Translations under genes and position numbers: made by a program
In this document: positions 43,795 to 51,792 of the stretch, piece by piece
How positions within the stretch are numbered: the first letter of the stretch is position 1
Layout: each line of letters opens with the position of its first letter
Notes under the pieces: generated by a model
The model's input: only the letters and a program-made list of their open reading frames with translations
Databases searched by the model: none
Told to the model about the DNA's origin: nothing
Source of the DNA: Longimicrobiales bacterium
GTDB taxonomy: Bacteria; Gemmatimonadota; Gemmatimonadetes; Longimicrobiales; Gaopeijiaceae
Direction: 5' to 3'
Length of the DNA: 64,000 nucleotides
Assembly (NCBI GenBank): GCA_951828585.1
Contig: OX639991.1
Coordinates: forward strand, 248,001 to 312,000

Positions 43795-45872
43795 CGGTTC
43801 TGGTCGCGTCCTGCGCCCTCCTGGCGGGCGCGGAGGCGGCTCTTTGCCAGGAGGCCGAGTTCGACGACTCCGCCACGATGTCCCTGGTGCGTCTCGCACG
43901 CGCAGTCAGAGCTTCCGGGACCTCGTTCGGCCACACGATCGCCTACGCGGCCCGCGCCGAAGGGCACATCTACTTCTACCTGGAGCGCGACGACGGGGGT
44001 GACCCGGTGCCGGTGCGGGTGGACCAGGTGGCGGTCGACGTCTACAGGAGCGGCGACGGGCGCACCCGCCAGATCATGCGCGGGCTGCGCCGGAAGGAAC
44101 TCCTGCCGGCCAAGGACTTCCGCTACTACATCGACCGGCTGACGGCGGTCCAGAACGGCTTCGGCGATCGGATTGCGATCGGCCAGGGGCGCGATGTGCG
44201 GGATGTCCCCCATCCGCTCGGCATTGAGGGCGAGGCGCTCTACCACTACCGGATCGTCAACACCCTGCAGCTCACCGTCCAGACTCTGCCCGCCCCCATC
44301 CGGGTGCACGAGGTGGAGGTGCGGCCGCGCCGCGACGACGTGCCGGCTTTCGTGGGCAGCGTCTTTGTCGAGGAAGGGTCGGGAGCGCTGGTGCGGATGA
44401 TATTCGGCTTCACCCCGGCTTCCTACATCGACCCGCGCACCGACCGGATCAATGTCCGGCTGGAGCACAGCCCGTGGTTTCTTCCGGCGCGGCAGACGCG
44501 GCCGGAGTTCCCCAACGACGAGGAGAACAGGTACTGGCTCCCGTACCGGCAGGAGGTGGAGGTGCGGCGCGAGATGCCGGAACTGGACCTTCCGGTGGGG
44601 ACCGTGATCCGCGCCCAACTGCTGGTGACCGGCTACGAGTTCGACCCCGAATTGGAACCGGGCTTTTTCGCCGGGCCCCGGGTAACGACGGTTCCGTACG
44701 GCACAGCCGACTCCAGCGCGTTTCAGGAAGGCCTCCTGGACCGGATGGCCGAAGAGGGTCTGTCACCCGTGAGCCTGGCCGGGCTCGAGGCCGAGGCACG
44801 GCAGATCGCGCGGGAGCAGCTGGTGAGCGGACTGCCGAAGACGCGGCTCTTCGCGGACCGGGTTTCGTCGGTGCTGCGGGTGAACCGGGCCGAGGGGGTG
44901 CACGTCGGGATGGGGGCATCGTTCGCGCCCCGGCCGACTCTCAACCTCAACGGGCTCGTGGGCTACGGGTTCGCGAGCGGGAGGCCTTCGGGGACGGTGC
45001 GGGGGCGGTGGAGCAACGGCGGCGGCACGACCGCCACGGTGAAGCTGTTCGGCTATGAGCTGCGCGATCCCGGTCCCCGGCCGGGGGCGTCGGGGGCGTT
45101 GAATACGCTCTCGACCGTGTTCCGCAACCTCGACTACAGCGATCCCTACTTCGCGACGGGCGCACGCCTCGGGGTGGAACGCCGGCTTGGAGACGGCAGG
45201 GCAAGCCTTCATGTGGAGGTGGCGTGGGAGGACTTTGACGGGGTCGGAGAGCCGTGGTCAACGGGGCTGGGCTCGGGTGACAGCCGGCGACCGCTGCGAC
45301 CGGTGGGGGAAGGCGCGTTCGCGAGCGGCGGTGGCGGGCTTACCATGCGGTGGGCTTCGGTGCCCGCCTGGAGCGTGGAGACGAGCCTGAGGGGAACCGT
45401 GGGCCGCTGGGACGGAGAGGGCAGCGCCACCGTCGCGGCGCGGGTGGAGGCACGGCTGGCCAATCAGGACATCACGCGCAAGGCCAGCCTGGCCGTGGAG
45501 GCGGGCGCGGTCCGGGGCACCCTGCCCGACCAGCTGCACTTCTTTCTGGGTGGGCGGGGGACCCTGCCCGGCCACCCGTTCCGCGCATACGGCGGGCGAC
45601 GTTTCGTGCTCGCCCGGGGTCAGGCGTCGCTGAGCGTGGTGCCCATGTGGCTCACGGCGAGGCTCGTGGCAGGCGCCGGAGCGGTCGGAGCCACCCCCGG
45701 AGCGCTCGCCGACGAATGGGAGGTGGCCCCAACTGACGGATTGCGCGGCTACCTGGGCGCCGGGCTGTCGACCCTGCACGACATCCTGCGGATCGACGGC
45801 GTGTGGGGACTGCCGGGGGGCGCCTTCGAGCTGGTCTTCTCGGTGGACCGGTGGCTGCGGCCCTATCTGTGA
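43752..45872 (+). CDS. Large outer-membrane protein, likely beta-barrel, start uncertain
   Basis: About 700 aa. The open frame overlaps the 3' end of rpmB. A signal peptide is clear (RRYLAVLVASCALLAGAEA ... LCQEAEF), but no ATG, GTG or TTG lies just before it; ATT 43752 is the nearest candidate, hence the boundary is provisional. The N-terminal third is a periplasmic domain (GHIYFYLERDDGGDPVPVRVD, VHEVEVRPRRDDVPAFVGSVFV, TPASYIDPRTDRINV). The C-terminal half alternates Gly/aromatic strands (LGVERRLGDGRASLHVEVAWEDF, LTMRWASVPAWSVETSLRG) and ends VFSVDRWLRPYL. It resembles DUF5686/surface-antigen barrels, with low certainty. Confidence 0.65.
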   Translation: MSAEERALAQRRYLAVLVASCALLAGAEAALCQEAEFDDSATMSLVRLARAVRASGTSFGHTIAYAARAEGHIYFYLERDDGGDPVPVRVDQVAVDVYRSGDGRTRQIMRGLRRKELLPAKDFRYYIDRLTAVQNGFGDRIAIGQGRDVRDVPHPLGIEGEALYHYRIVNTLQLTVQTLPAPIRVHEVEVRPRRDDVPAFVGSVFVEEGSGALVRMIFGFTPASYIDPRTDRINVRLEHSPWFLPARQTRPEFPNDEENRYWLPYRQEVEVRREMPELDLPVGTVIRAQLLVTGYEFDPELEPGFFAGPRVTTVPYGTADSSAFQEGLLDRMAEEGLSPVSLAGLEAEARQIAREQLVSGLPKTRLFADRVSSVLRVNRAEGVHVGMGASFAPRPTLNLNGLVGYGFASGRPSGTVRGRWSNGGGTTATVKLFGYELRDPGPRPGASGALNTLSTVFRNLDYSDPYFATGARLGVERRLGDGRASLHVEVAWEDFDGVGEPWSTGLGSGDSRRPLRPVGEGAFASGGGGLTMRWASVPAWSVETSLRGTVGRWDGEGSATVAARVEARLANQDITRKASLAVEAGAVRGTLPDQLHFFLGGRGTLPGHPFRAYGGRRFVLARGQASLSVVPMWLTARLVAGAGAVGATPGALADEWEVAPTDGLRGYLGAGLSTLHDILRIDGVWGLPGGAFELVFSVDRWLRPYL

Positions 45873-45902
45873 TGCTCAGCAGTCCGTGGATGAATCCGCC
45901 CG

Positions 45903-45949
45903 AGCACCGAGAGCGGTGAGGCGCCGGGCTGGCAAGGCGCGACGAAAGG
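45903..45949. repeat. Dispersed repeat copy B
   Basis: 47 bp, AGCaCCGAGAGCGG (45903-) then TGAGGCGCCGGGCTGGCAAG and GCGCGACGAAAGG. It matches copy A at 57731-57777 with two differences. It lies in the gap between convergent genes (45872 and 45959), so here it is noncoding. Confidence 0.7.
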
Positions 45950-45958
45950 CACGGGCTG

Positions 45959-46879
45959 TCAGGCTGCGCGGCCTGCCTTCACCGCGCTCTCGTAGGTGTA
46001 CAGGAAGTTGGTGAAGCCGCGGTCATAGTCCGACAGGCCGTTCTGTCCCGTCAGCTTCATGCGCGAGTCGTACAGCTCCCTCATGGCGTTCGAGAAGGTG
46101 CCCGCGCGCTGGTCCGGGGGGCGCAGGCGAGCGAAGTCGTCGAGGACCGGTCCGTCGAGGGGCGTTTCCGCGAGGAGTTCGCCGTAGCGGGCGGGATCGT
46201 CGTTGTCGAGCACGCGAAGGTTGCGGTACACGCGTTCGGCCAGCGCCGACTGGCGCAGCTGCGGGTCCCGGGAGCGCGACAGCGCCAGGTAGGCGAGCGC
46301 CTGCGCCTCCAGCTCCTTGAGGTAGCCCTTCCGGTGGCAGAACTCGTGGGCCAGGATGTGCGGCTCGAAGATGCCGACATTGCGAAACACCGCAATGTCC
46401 CCCGAAAGGACGTCGCAACTCCCCGATGCGAAGGGCATGATGAGCCGGGCCAGCGTCATCTCGCGCACGGAGCTGCTGGTCTCCACGCGCTGACCGGTAA
46501 TGCCCGCGATGTACGTCGTGAGGCGCTCGTTGATGTCCGCCGCAACCACCTCTCGGCTGCGCACGACCGGTTCATGGATCCTCATCAGCTCTTCGCTGTA
46601 GCGCTGGACGTCCTCCTCTCGCCGCGCCACCGGCATTTCGTCCATGTGCTTGACGTCGGCGCCGTAGGTGCCCAGAAAGTCGATCTTGCGCACGCCGCGC
46701 CGACTGGCCCAGTCGCTGAGCACGCAGCCCGCGTACGCACCGGCGGCCGCGGCCTGCACCAGGCGTCCCGGCAGCGTCGCCCCCAGGAGGAGGCGCGTCG
46801 CCAGCGGCGCCGCGAACATCAGGTCGGTGAGCGAGACGGGTGAGTACGTCGCGCTGTTCGGAATTCGAATCGTCTCCAT
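45959..46879 (-). CDS. Putative HExxH metalloprotease (DUF3810-like)
   Basis: 306 aa. The motif HILAHEFCHRKGYLKELEAQALAYLAL has His178, Glu179, His182 and the distal Glu191 of a gluzincin-type zinc site. This is the signature of the DUF3810 family and related membrane-associated peptidases. One short hydrophobic segment near the N-terminus (LVQAAAAGAYAGCVLSDWA) might anchor it. The C-terminus (GQNGLSDYDRGFTNFLYTYES) has the conserved soluble part. Substrate unknown; active site residues intact. Confidence 0.75.
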   Translation of the reverse strand: METIRIPNSATYSPVSLTDLMFAAPLATRLLLGATLPGRLVQAAAAGAYAGCVLSDWASRRGVRKIDFLGTYGADVKHMDEMPVARREEDVQRYSEELMRIHEPVVRSREVVAADINERLTTYIAGITGQRVETSSSVREMTLARLIMPFASGSCDVLSGDIAVFRNVGIFEPHILAHEFCHRKGYLKELEAQALAYLALSRSRDPQLRQSALAERVYRNLRVLDNDDPARYGELLAETPLDGPVLDDFARLRPPDQRAGTFSNAMRELYDSRMKLTGQNGLSDYDRGFTNFLYTYESAVKAGRAA

Positions 46880-47009
46880 ATTTCTATCACGGCGCCGGGC
46901 GAGGGTTGGTTTCCCGTCCGGAGTGGACGGTGGGCCAACCGTATGTTGGGTCGCCGTGCCTCTAATGAAGCGTCACCCTACATACCCCAGCAAGGGACAA
47001 CGATCCACC

Positions 47010-48245
47010 GTGTTCCAGAAAGAACCCGGGACGACGCAGTCTGGCGGCGCTCGATCGTGCGCCCCGGACCCCCCCGGTGGCGCGTCGGCCGATTCGCGCG
47101 GGGAGGTCGCCGTCGCGCCCCTCGCGGGGCTGCGCGTCCTCGACTTCACGCAGAACCTGGCGGGCCCGTTCGCGACGCAGATTCTGGGCGACCTCGGCGC
47201 CGACGTGGTCAAGGTGGAGCCGCCCGGGGGCGATCCGGCCCGGAGATGGGGACCCCCGTTCGTCGGAGGGAACAGCCATCTCTTCCAGGCGGTGAACCGC
47301 AACAAGCGCGGCGTGGTGGTGGATCTGAAGACGGAGCGGGGACGTGAGAGGGCGCTGGAACTGGCGGCAGGCGCGGACGTGGTGTTGCAGGCGCTGCGGC
47401 GGGGGGTGGCGGATCGGCTGGGGATGGGGTACGAGGCCGTGCGCGCGATCAACCCGGAGGTCGTCTACGTGTCCGTGACGTCGCATGGTACCGAAGGCCC
47501 GCTCGCCGACGACCCGGGGTACGATCCGCTCATGCAGGCGCGTTCCGGGCTGATGTCGGTGACGGGCGACCCGGAGGGGGATCCGGCCCGCGTGGGCACT
47601 TCGATCGTCGACCTGGGGACGGGGATGTGGACGGCGATCGCAGTGATGGGCGCGCTGATGGAGCGGGAGCGGAACGGACGCGGCTGCCATGTCACCACCT
47701 CCCTGCTGGACACGGCGCTCGCGTGGATGTCCTACCACATGACCAGCCATCTCGCCACGGGGGTGTTGCCGGAACGCATGGGGACGGGGCTCGCGATGAT
47801 CGCGCCGTACCAGGGTTTTCCCTGCACGGACGGCAGCGTCATGATCGCGGCGGGCAACGATGTCATTTTCGGGCGGTTGTGCGATGCCCTCGACCTTGAG
47901 CTGGTGGAGGACCCCGACTTCCGGTCGAACGCTTCGCGGGTGGAGAACCGGGAGAGGCTGGCGGGGATTATCGCCGAATGCACACGGCGGTTTTGTATGG
48001 AGGCGCTCCTGGGAGTTCTGCGGCGCCACCGGGTTCCCGCCGCCCCCATCCACACCGTGGCCTCGGCGCTGGCGGATCCCCAGACGGCCGCCACCGGCAT
48101 GCTGCGCCGCTGCGATCACCCCGGCATCGAGGACTACATCGACGTTGCGATGCCGATTCGGTGGAATGGAACTCGGGCGGCGCTTCGCCGGTATCCCCCG
48201 GAGGTGGGTGAACATCAGGGTGAACTGTTCCCAGGGGACCTGTGA
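47010..48245 (+). CDS. Class III (family III) CoA transferase
   Basis: 411 aa from GTG 47010, with AAGGGA upstream; ATG 46965 in the same frame is an alternative. It transfers CoA between carboxylic acids. Features: LAGLRVLDFTQNLAGPFATQILGDLGADVVKVEPPGGDPARRWGP, the standard family start; the catalytic Asp172 in DDPGYDPLMQARSGL; and the C-terminal PAAPIHTVASALADPQTAATGML. The substrate (e.g. formyl, succinyl, carnitine-like) cannot be chosen. No dedicated pathway genes are next to it. Confidence 0.9.
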   Translation: MFQKEPGTTQSGGARSCAPDPPGGASADSRGEVAVAPLAGLRVLDFTQNLAGPFATQILGDLGADVVKVEPPGGDPARRWGPPFVGGNSHLFQAVNRNKRGVVVDLKTERGRERALELAAGADVVLQALRRGVADRLGMGYEAVRAINPEVVYVSVTSHGTEGPLADDPGYDPLMQARSGLMSVTGDPEGDPARVGTSIVDLGTGMWTAIAVMGALMERERNGRGCHVTTSLLDTALAWMSYHMTSHLATGVLPERMGTGLAMIAPYQGFPCTDGSVMIAAGNDVIFGRLCDALDLELVEDPDFRSNASRVENRERLAGIIAECTRRFCMEALLGVLRRHRVPAAPIHTVASALADPQTAATGMLRRCDHPGIEDYIDVAMPIRWNGTRAALRRYPPEVGEHQGELFPGDL

Positions 48246-48403
48246 TGCGGCCTGGCAACCGGTGGAGGAGCGCGTGGCGGTCGGCCGCGGGCGCGCCGGG
48301 GATCGCCAGGGACTGGCGCAAATGTTCCCGTGAACGAAACATTTCAGTGGCCAGGAGAGTACCGATACCCAACCGCGTACGAGCGGTGAAGGAGGTTTCG
48401 GCA

Positions 48404-49498
48404 ATGAGCAAAAGGAATGGAGTGCGCTTCGCGACCCTGGCCGCGGCCGTGGTGCTTGATGTCCTATTCTTCCGTCCGATCGGCGGTCCGGCAGCGGTGG
48501 CACCCGGCCTTTTCGGCTTTGCGCACGGCGACTTCGCGGCTGCGATAGCGGTTCAGGAGAGTCACAATCAGGATCTGCTGGGCATACCAGGGGTGGCGGG
48601 CACCGCCGTGGCGATCGGGAGCAACGGCCTGCCGGTCGTCAAGGTCTTCCTGGCGCACGCCGGCGTCCTCGGCCTCCCTGCGAGCCTGGATGGCCACGCG
48701 TTCGTGACCGAGGTCACCGGCGAGTTCCGCGCGCTGGGCGACATGCAGCTGCCCGCGAAGGCCGACGGAGGTCCCGCGGCCGCCACCGCCACCGCCGCCG
48801 ACGAGACCGACCCCAAGCGCTCGTTCCCGCGCCCCGTGCCCATCGGCGTCTCGACCGGACAGGTCGACGTGACGGCCGGCACCATCGCCGCCCGGGTTGT
48901 CTCGGGCGAGGACGTCTTCGCGCTGAGCAACAATCACGTGTACGCCAACCGGAACGCGGCCAAGCTGGGCGACCACATCCTCCAGCCCGGCACCGTGGAC
49001 GGGGGCGTCAACCCCGACGACGCGATCGCCACCCTGCACGACTTCGAACCCATCCGGTTCTGCGCCCCCTTCCCGACCTGCCCCGAGAACCGCATCGACG
49101 CGGCCATCGCGGCCACGAGCACCGACCGGCTCGGCAACAGCACCCCGTCAAACGGCTACGGCACCCCCCGGAGCGCGACCGCGACGGCCCGCCTGGGCAT
49201 GGAGGTCCAGAAGTACGGCCGCACCACGGGTCACACCACCGGCAAGGTCACCGGCATCAACGCCACCATGAATGTCGGCTTCCGCGACGGCACCGCACGC
49301 TTCGTCGGCCAGATCATGATTTCGGGGACCGGGTTCTCGGGGCCGGGGGACTCGGGGTCGCTGATCGTGGCGGGCGGCGGCGGCTCGAACGCCCGCCAGC
49401 CTGTGGGGCTGCTCTTCGCGGGGAGCCAGAGCAGTACGCTGGCCAATCCGATCGACGCGGTGCTCAAGCGCTTCGACGTCACCATCGACGGGAATTGA
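48404..49498 (+). CDS. Exported trypsin-fold serine protease with N-terminal pro-domain
   Basis: 364 aa, ATG 48404 with an AAGGAGG site 8 nt upstream. A hydrophobic export signal (FATLAAAVVLDVLFF) leads to a small alpha/beta pro-domain (about 58-112: IPGVAGTAVAIGSNGLPVVKVF and TEVTGEF). An Ala/Asp-rich linker and a trypsin-type domain follow. The catalytic triad is visible: His178 in LSNNHVYA, Asp232 in NRIDAAIA, Ser317 in GPGDSGSLI. Two Cys (220, 226) lie near the Asp. The next gene (49503-49718) encodes a free copy of the pro-domain, 4 nt downstream. The target protein is unknown. Confidence 0.9.
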   Translation: MSKRNGVRFATLAAAVVLDVLFFRPIGGPAAVAPGLFGFAHGDFAAAIAVQESHNQDLLGIPGVAGTAVAIGSNGLPVVKVFLAHAGVLGLPASLDGHAFVTEVTGEFRALGDMQLPAKADGGPAAATATAADETDPKRSFPRPVPIGVSTGQVDVTAGTIAARVVSGEDVFALSNNHVYANRNAAKLGDHILQPGTVDGGVNPDDAIATLHDFEPIRFCAPFPTCPENRIDAAIAATSTDRLGNSTPSNGYGTPRSATATARLGMEVQKYGRTTGHTTGKVTGINATMNVGFRDGTARFVGQIMISGTGFSGPGDSGSLIVAGGGGSNARQPVGLLFAGSQSSTLANPIDAVLKRFDVTIDGN

Positions 49499-49502
49499 CA
49501 CC

Positions 49503-49718
49503 GTGCGGGACCGGTTCGAGGACGCGTGCAAGAAGGTCACCCGCAGAGTGATCGGGATCGAGGGAGTGGCCGGGACGGCGATTGGGCTGAAGGGGGGGAA
49601 GGCGTGCGTGAAGGTCTATCTGGAGCGCGATGATCCACGATTGCGGGCGAAGGTGCCGCGGTCGGTGGACGGGGTGAGGGTCGATGTCGAGGTGACGGGG
49701 AAGGTGCGGCGGTGGTAG
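49503..49718 (+). CDS. Standalone pro-domain-like protein paired with protease
   Basis: 71 aa from GTG 49503, only 4 nt after the stop of the protease, hence surely co-translated. IEGVAGTAIGLKGGKACVKVYL and DVEVTGKVRRW align with IPGVAGTAVAIGSNGLPVVKVF and FVTEVTGEFRAL in residues 60-110 of the protease. It has no signal peptide. It may act as a cytoplasmic inhibitor or folding helper that keeps the protease inactive before export, or be a remnant of a second protease; the clean start and stop argue against plain decay. Function not established. Confidence 0.75.
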   Translation: MRDRFEDACKKVTRRVIGIEGVAGTAIGLKGGKACVKVYLERDDPRLRAKVPRSVDGVRVDVEVTGKVRRW

Positions 49719-49747
49719 GGGTTGGCTAAGCGCTAGCCACCCAACCG
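49719..49747. terminator. Bidirectional terminator-like hairpin
   Basis: GGTTGGCTA on the left and TAGCCacCCAACC on the right form an imperfect stem across the gap of convergent stops (49718 and 49733). The right arm overlaps the stop codon of the TolB-like gene. Confidence 0.45.
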
Positions 49748-51508
49748 CCAGAACCGCGCCTCGTAGCTGAACACCGTATACGCCAGCCACTTTCCCGTCG
49801 GATCATAGGCCGGCTGCGTCTTCCGCGTGGGATCCATGGTCACCTGCTCGGCCACCCCTCCACCCAGCGACACCCGGTACACCTGGAAAAACCCGGCACT
49901 ATCCGGCCCGATGTACGCGACCCACGCCCCGTCCGGCGACACCGCGATCCCCGAATGCACCTGGTCCGAGGCCCATTCATGGAAGCGTTCGGGGGTGCCG
50001 CCCTGCCGCGGAACCATGTAGAGCGCCTTCCTGCCCGCCCCTTCCGCCGCTTCGAACACCAGTCCCTCCGAGTCCGGAGTCCACTCAGCCTGGAGCGCGT
50101 CGTGGCGGAAGTTTCCCAGATCCACCGCTCGCTGTGGCAGCGTCTGGCCGGTCTCCTGGTCCGCCGGGATCACGTAGAGGAAGCTCTTGCGCGCGCCGGC
50201 CGCGTCGCGGGTGTAGCTGGGGAAGACGATCCAGCGGCCGTCGGGTGACCAGCGGGGCCAGCCGGTCTCGTGCCCCTCGGCCGAGATGATGCGGGGGTCG
50301 GAGGGGTCGTCGGCGGGAATGAGATAGATGTCATCGGTACCGCCGATGTGGCTGTGATAGGTGATCCAGCGGCCGTTGGGGCACCAGTGCATGCCTTGAT
50401 CCTCGGACCAGGAGCTGCGAACGATTCGGTCGGGCGCGCTCCTTGGCGACGACGAGGCCGCGTCCACGATGCCGATGTGCTGGTCGATGTCGGGGTATAG
50501 CACATCGTCGGTGGCGACGCGCCAGCGGCCGAAGGTGAACGAGACCTCGGTGCCGTCGGGACTCCAGGTCGGGGTCTCGGACTGGAAGGTGGTGATGCGT
50601 CTGGCTGGACCGCCGTCGGCGGGGACCGCGGACAGGGAAACCATGTAGTGCTGGCTGCGGTAGACGATGTCTCCGTCGGCGGTTACGGCCGGCCCGTATG
50701 CATCTCGCTCGGCGACGGCCAGCTGCCGGGCTTCGCCGCCCCCCACGGGCCGGGACCAGAGTTCGAGGACCCCGTCGTCATTCGGTGCGGCGTAGTAGAT
50801 CTTTGCACCGTCACGGGAAAACGCGACGTGTCCATACGGCTGATGGCCGTCCAGCCAGTGGACCCGCGGCTGCGCACACGGGTAGCGGAGGTGCTGCACG
50901 CCCCCGTACCGCTCGACGCACGCCACCTCACCCGTGGGCGCAACTACGGGGTAGGAAAGGCTCAGGCTCTCGGCCACAACCTCGCCCGAGGTGCCATCGG
51001 TGCCGATTCGCCACACCCGGGAGACCCGTGCGTTCCTGACGACACCGACCAGCGACTGCCCGTCGGGCGCCCAGCTGAGTTCCAGCAGGGTGGACGGTGG
51101 GGGCAGCTCGGAGGAATACCCCGTGCCCCACATCGTCCCCTTGGCTCCGCTCTCGAGGTCGTAGACGAACCACGCCTGCCGGCGCCGGTTGAAGGAGCGC
51201 TCGTGCACGAGCAACCGGTCGCTGTCCGGGTGCCAGGTGACGTAGCGGAGCTGGCTGGGGGCGAGGCCGAGACTGCGGACTTCGTCTGTAGCGAGCTCCC
51301 GTACCAGCAATTCGCGGCCCTGGGTGTAGGCGAGGAAACGCCCGTCGGGGGAGATTCCGCCCGCCGGGTCCCGGTACGCCACCGGGCCCATCTGGTGGGC
51401 CGTGGCGAGATGGCCGGGCTCGGGACCCGGGTCGCATACCGTGACGGCTCCGGTCGCCAACACGCACAGGGTGGCGGCGACGAGTCGGTGCATGCGGGAA
51501 AGGGTCAT
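49733..51508 (-). CDS. TolB-like WD40 beta-propeller protein, exported
   Basis: 591 aa from ATG 51508 behind GGAGAT. The signal contains LVAATLCVLATGAVTVC, with a Cys that could serve as a lipobox. The body has repeated WSPDGRW/F blades: GGISPDGRFLAYTQGRELLV, LSWAPDGQSLVGV, VAFSRDGAKIYYAAPN, PTWSPDGTEVSFTF, MHWCPNGRWITYHSHI, PRWSPDGRWIVFPSYT, AVSPDGAWVAYIGPDS and PAYDPTGKWLAYTVF. No peptidase domain follows, so it is a pure TolB/PD40 propeller. Role unknown; many such proteins bind partners in the periplasm. Confidence 0.85.
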   Translation of the reverse strand: MTLSRMHRLVAATLCVLATGAVTVCDPGPEPGHLATAHQMGPVAYRDPAGGISPDGRFLAYTQGRELLVRELATDEVRSLGLAPSQLRYVTWHPDSDRLLVHERSFNRRRQAWFVYDLESGAKGTMWGTGYSSELPPPSTLLELSWAPDGQSLVGVVRNARVSRVWRIGTDGTSGEVVAESLSLSYPVVAPTGEVACVERYGGVQHLRYPCAQPRVHWLDGHQPYGHVAFSRDGAKIYYAAPNDDGVLELWSRPVGGGEARQLAVAERDAYGPAVTADGDIVYRSQHYMVSLSAVPADGGPARRITTFQSETPTWSPDGTEVSFTFGRWRVATDDVLYPDIDQHIGIVDAASSSPRSAPDRIVRSSWSEDQGMHWCPNGRWITYHSHIGGTDDIYLIPADDPSDPRIISAEGHETGWPRWSPDGRWIVFPSYTRDAAGARKSFLYVIPADQETGQTLPQRAVDLGNFRHDALQAEWTPDSEGLVFEAAEGAGRKALYMVPRQGGTPERFHEWASDQVHSGIAVSPDGAWVAYIGPDSAGFFQVYRVSLGGGVAEQVTMDPTRKTQPAYDPTGKWLAYTVFSYEARFWRLGG

Positions 51509-51792
51509 CGGGATCTCCAGGCGCAGCAGAGTCATGGCCATTCAAGATGACACGATCCGGGACATCGCGCCTTCGGCTGCACGTGGAACTCTCCAGCTGG
51601 AACCTGCGTTTCGCCACACAGACTCAGGGACGCGGCGGACGGCCCGGTCACCTTCGAGCCCACCGTCGTCTGTGACCACATCGGCATGATCTGGTGGGCT
51701 GGCGTGCCTGGTCCGATTATTGTGACGGGTCATTCGGAATCGCGGGCCGAAAGTCTGCCGCGCGCACGCCCCCGCAACCTAGGAATCGAAAC

